Source: Candidatus Limnocylindria bacterium
Lineage (GTDB): Bacteria; Chloroflexota; Limnocylindria; QHBO01
DNA: 11,351 nt
Direction: 5' to 3'
Assembly: GCA_030146365.1 (NCBI GenBank)
Contig: JASLBU010000137.1
Span: forward strand, 1-11,351
Every line of letters starts with the position of its first letter. Within the stretch, counting starts at the first letter, position 1. Under the pieces are notes generated by a model. That model did not search any database and was not told where the DNA came from. It worked only from the letters and a program-made list of their open reading frames with translations. The position numbers and the translations under genes are program-made. Below, piece by piece: positions 10,893 to 11,351 of this stretch.

Positions 10893-11351
10893 TCACGCAT
10901 CCCCTGCACCCCGTCCGCGCCGCCCGGAGGTCGCCCGGACAACGTTCGCATCGTCGATCGCGGCCGCGCCGCGGAGGTGGACGACGCGATCGAAGGCCTC
11001 GGCATCCAGCTCGTTCAGCGTGTCCTGGAGCCAGCGGTATTGGCGCCGAACCGCTCGGTCGGGTGGCCGCGGTGACGGGCGAGCCGTGTTTCGCGCGAGC
11101 ACCGTCTCGAGCGGCACGTCGAGGACGATGGCGACCGAGGGACGCCGGTGGCGCCGCGCGACGGCCAGCAGCTCCGCCCGGGCCCAGCCCTCGACGTTCG
11201 TGGCATCGACGACCGTCAGGCGCCCTCGCCGCAGGCGCATGGCGAGGAGGCGGTGGAGCAGATCGAAGGCGTCCTCCGTCGCGGCCTGCGCGTGCGGGTC
11301 ATCGGCGATGAGCGCGCGGAGGGCATCGGACGAGAGGATCTCGGTCGGCGC
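10893..11351 (-). CDS. Polynucleotide 5'-kinase domain (Pnkp-type), 3' part only
   Basis: The last 152 residues are visible; the N-terminus with Walker A lies beyond the right edge. The sequence tracks the kinase domain of bacterial Pnkp, the RNA/DNA end-healing enzyme that phosphorylates 5'-OH ends: ILSSDALRALIADD (Ser-Asp-x2-Arg acceptor-site motif), QAATEDAFDLLHRLLAMRLRRGRLTVVDATNV, VAIVLDVPLETVLARN, a lid with spaced arginines (RNTARPSPRPPDRAVRRQY), and LNELDAEAFDRVVHL. A full Pnkp continues into phosphatase and ligase domains of several hundred residues. Here the frame ends about 30 residues after the kinase core with a G/R-rich tail, so it is a stand-alone kinase or the last domain of a protein. 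An adjacent hen1 or ligase gene cannot be checked. Confidence 0.75.
   Translation of the reverse strand, partial: APTEILSSDALRALIADDPHAQAATEDAFDLLHRLLAMRLRRGRLTVVDATNVEGWARAELLAVARRHRRPSVAIVLDVPLETVLARNTARPSPRPPDRAVRRQYRWLQDTLNELDAEAFDRVVHLRGAAAIDDANVVRATSGRRGRGAGDA

Overview
The window is very G+C-rich DNA (about 70% by eye) with tightly packed single-gene units on both strands. Gene content (DHA2 and EntS-type exporters, an Rv2578c-type radical SAM protein, a CPEC redoxin-like protein, a Pnkp-type kinase) and frequent leaderless starts suit a high-G+C Chloroflexota or Actinomycetota bacterium. I cannot resolve the phylum from sequence alone. No rRNA, tRNA, CRISPR array or transposase gene was recognised.

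Layout, left to right: (1) 5' part of a winged-helix-plus-methyltransferase gene (-), cut by the left edge; (2) a 14-TM DHA2 drug exporter (-) whose mRNA leader can hide its own Shine-Dalgarno; (3) a gene-free 432 bp stretch holding copy 1 of a 272 bp repeat; (4) nagA (+), convergent with an ArsR-type regulator (-); (5) a perfect 24 bp palindrome covering the divergent promoters of that regulator and an EntS/MFS_3 exporter (+); (6) a Spl-like radical SAM gene (-) divergent from a class I methyltransferase (+), with a LexA/SOS-type box between them; (7) a tiny one-helix membrane protein and an NTF2/SnoaL-like protein (+); (8) msrA (-) divergent from a shikimate-kinase-like gene (+) that overlaps a hotdog thioesterase by ATGA; (9) a strong terminator hairpin, a redoxin-like gene (-), copy 2 of the repeat, and the 3' part of a Pnkp-type polynucleotide kinase (-), cut by the right edge.

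The genes do not form one pathway. They look like housekeeping, stress and efflux genes, most with their own promoter: an ArsR-controlled exporter, a methionine-oxidation repair enzyme, and a putative DNA-damage-controlled divergent pair. The most unusual content is the 272 bp repeat, present twice 8.3 kb apart with only three substitutions. Each copy has two near-consensus DnaA boxes at one end, a sigma70-like promoter inside, and then about 170 nt that can fold into a multi-branched RNA with cUUCGg hairpins. I read it as a candidate structured non-coding RNA family, not matched to any family I know. A second theme is leaderless transcription: six genes have TAnnnT placed 6-7 nt before the ATG, with two weaker matches.
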